DNA of 6,309 nt from Proteobacteria bacterium UBA1148 (lineage in GTDB: Bacteria; Pseudomonadota; Gammaproteobacteria; Steroidobacterales; Rariloculaceae). Where the stretch lies: assembly GCA_002311835.1 (NCBI GenBank), contig DBZY01000076.1:32889-39197 (forward strand), in the 5' to 3' direction. The notes under the pieces are model-generated. The model did no database searches. It was not told the DNA's origin and worked only from the letters and a program-made list of their open reading frames with translations. The position numbers and the translations under genes were made by a program. Positions 5,998 through 6,309 of the stretch are shown here, one piece after another; positions within the stretch are counted from its first letter, which is position 1, and every line of letters starts with the position of its first letter.

Positions 5998-6309
5998 ACT
6001 TTGCCAATGGGTTGGGGCGCACCTGAAAGTGAACCACCATCGGTCTCGACCCCACACCATCTTCCTTCAACCATGGGGTGCGGTCGCCGCTTGGGACCCA
6101 TAGACCACGTCCCTTCCAGCCAGCATCTGGATCATCAATGCGTCCTTCAAAGCCCTTACTATAGAACCCAAGTGGGTAGGGAATGCGCATGGTTACCCAA
6201 TCGTTGTCTACCAGAGCGTGTAAACCGTCGTAAAGATTAGCGGTCGAAATCGGTGTATTGGCACCCAGTCCCGATGTATTGTGCTGATCGACCCACGTGT
6301 AGTAGCTCG
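5996..6309 (-). CDS. C-terminal end of a larger protein, possibly carboxypeptidase-regulatory/Vgb-like secreted protein
   Basis: The frame is open from the right edge to a TAA at 5998-5996: 103 codons, of which only the last 64 follow a methionine. The in-frame ATG at 6190-6188 has no ribosome-binding site, and the coding-like sequence continues upstream to the edge, so this is the tail of a larger gene. Visible features include TWVDQHNTSGLG, then ANLYDGLHALVD, MRIPYPLGFYSKGFEGRIDD, GWKGRGLW and a final VVHFQVRPNPLAK. It is rich in Gly, Pro, Asp and aromatic residues and has no membrane segment. The pattern reminds me of the ends of large secreted proteins that combine a carboxypeptidase-regulatory-like domain with a streptogramin-lyase-type beta-propeller. 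That is recall and cannot be confirmed here. The fragment as coding sequence is well supported; the family is tentative. Confidence 0.65.
   Translation of the reverse strand, partial: SYYTWVDQHNTSGLGANTPISTANLYDGLHALVDNDWVTMRIPYPLGFYSKGFEGRIDDPDAGWKGRGLWVPSGDRTPWLKEDGVGSRPMVVHFQVRPNPLAK

Noticed and set aside
5905..6240. Plus-strand 111-codon ORF
   Set aside because: It runs antisense to the C-terminal fragment, spans both hairpins and the stop, and its translation (many Pro, Arg, His) looks like a shadow frame.

Overview
The window looks like a piece of chromosome from a Gram-negative, probably proteobacterial, heterotroph with a base composition near 50% GC by eye. The evidence is a three-part TRAP transporter, a Tat-exported amidohydrolase and a periplasmic molybdate-type binding protein, all of which need a periplasm. 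The species cannot be named from the sequence. A marine or similar oligotrophic proteobacterium is plausible but is only inference.

Left block (1-3687, minus strand, read right to left). This is one apparent operon: a PuuE-like polysaccharide deacetylase-family amide hydrolase, then dctP (binding protein), dctQ (small permease) and dctM (large permease, running off the left edge). The spacing is tight: dctM starts 2 nt after the dctQ stop. The original stop of the deacetylase frame lies 7 nt before the dctP start. The deacetylase frame, however, is broken by a single in-frame TAA at 2992-2994. Past it, 60 well-conserved codons continue in the same frame to a TAG at 2809-2811. This is either a nonsense mutation or a sequence error, and it is the most striking anomaly in the window.

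Middle (3688-4981). A 295-bp divergent intergenic region carries a perfect 12-bp palindrome. It separates the operon from a plus-strand amidohydrolase of the ACMSD / 6-methylsalicylate decarboxylase type with an N-terminal twin-arginine motif. TRAP uptake, a cyclic-amide or C-N hydrolase and a metal-dependent decarboxylase/hydrolase together suggest a small module for importing and degrading an organic acid, possibly aromatic or heterocyclic. The substrate cannot be read from the sequence.

Right block (4982-6309, minus strand). A ModA-type binding protein with a GTG start converges on the amidohydrolase with only 14 nt between them, and no modB or modC is present in the window. Upstream of it is a 247-bp intergenic region with two adjacent perfect stem-loops, one AT-rich over the stop codon and one GC-rich and terminator-like. 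Beyond that is the C-terminal end of a protein that enters from the right edge, tentatively of a large secreted carboxypeptidase-regulatory/Vgb-lyase-like family.

I found no RNA genes, insertion sequences, CRISPR arrays or phage genes. Apart from the interrupted deacetylase, this reads as an ordinary catabolic/transport locus rather than a new kind of system.
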